Assembly: GCA_934630485.1 (NCBI GenBank)
Contig: CAKTWD010000090.1
Location: forward strand, 1-6,475
DNA from: an uncultured Eggerthellaceae bacterium
Lineage (GTDB): Bacteria > Actinomycetota > Coriobacteriia > Coriobacteriales > Eggerthellaceae
Direction: 5' to 3'
Length of the DNA stretch: 6,475 nucleotides
Shown: piece after piece, positions 6,472 to 6,475 of the stretch
How the letters are laid out: every line of letters begins with the position of its first letter
Position numbering within the stretch: position 1 is the stretch's first letter
Program-made: the position numbers and the translations under genes
Notes under the pieces: generated by a model
Seen by the model: only the letters and a program-made list of their open reading frames with translations
Database searches by the model: none
What the model was told of the DNA's origin: nothing

Positions 6472-6475
6472 ATAA

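Noticed and set aside
1..6475. Defence system, prophage, transposon or CRISPR array
   Set aside because: All coding space is taken by conserved housekeeping genes. No terminal repeats, integrase or transposase motifs, or regularly spaced repeats were found.

Overview
All recognisable genes lie on the minus strand, so transcription runs from high to low coordinates. In transcription order they are leuA (2-isopropylmalate synthase, complete), a 221-bp intergenic stretch, then a compact translation/transcription operon: rimP, nusA, ylxR (rnpM) and infB. The infB gene runs off the low-coordinate end of the window, with about 20-30 codons missing at its C-terminus. Several long open frames on the plus strand, one of 972 codons opposite infB and ylxR, are antisense shadows rather than genes.

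The organism looks like an actinobacterium, most likely of class Coriobacteriia (Eggerthella/Slackia/Collinsella-like). This is inferred from protein style, not from a marker gene. The IF2 N-terminus begins MPGMRVHELAKEYGLSSKDM, the NusA is short (no E. coli-type acidic repeat domains), ylxR abuts infB with no ylxQ between them, base composition is moderately G+C-rich, and codon use avoids TTA, CTA and TCA over long stretches. Genus cannot be settled from this window.

Region by region: 1-2695 holds infB (partial); 2704-2994 ylxR; 3007-4218 nusA; 4231-4701 rimP; 4702-4922 non-coding; 4923-6455 leuA; the last 20 bases hold the leuA ribosome-binding site. The four operon genes are 8-12 bp apart, and several Shine-Dalgarno sequences overlap the upstream stop codon, which suggests translational coupling. 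RimP matures the 30S subunit, NusA controls RNA polymerase pausing and termination, YlxR/RnpM is a small RNA-binding protein, and IF2 delivers initiator tRNA. This is a widely conserved gene group.

The non-coding stretch is the least ordinary part. It contains a strong leuA terminator (13-bp perfect stem), a candidate promoter, and a leader of about 130 nt upstream of rimP. That leader folds into two hairpins. The second is followed by five U residues and looks like an intrinsic terminator placed before the operon, i.e. a candidate attenuator. The other unusual point is a C-terminal Cys/His-rich tail on NusA that looks like a small zinc-binding knuckle. I saw no mobile elements, CRISPR arrays, tRNA or rRNA genes, and no new multi-gene system.
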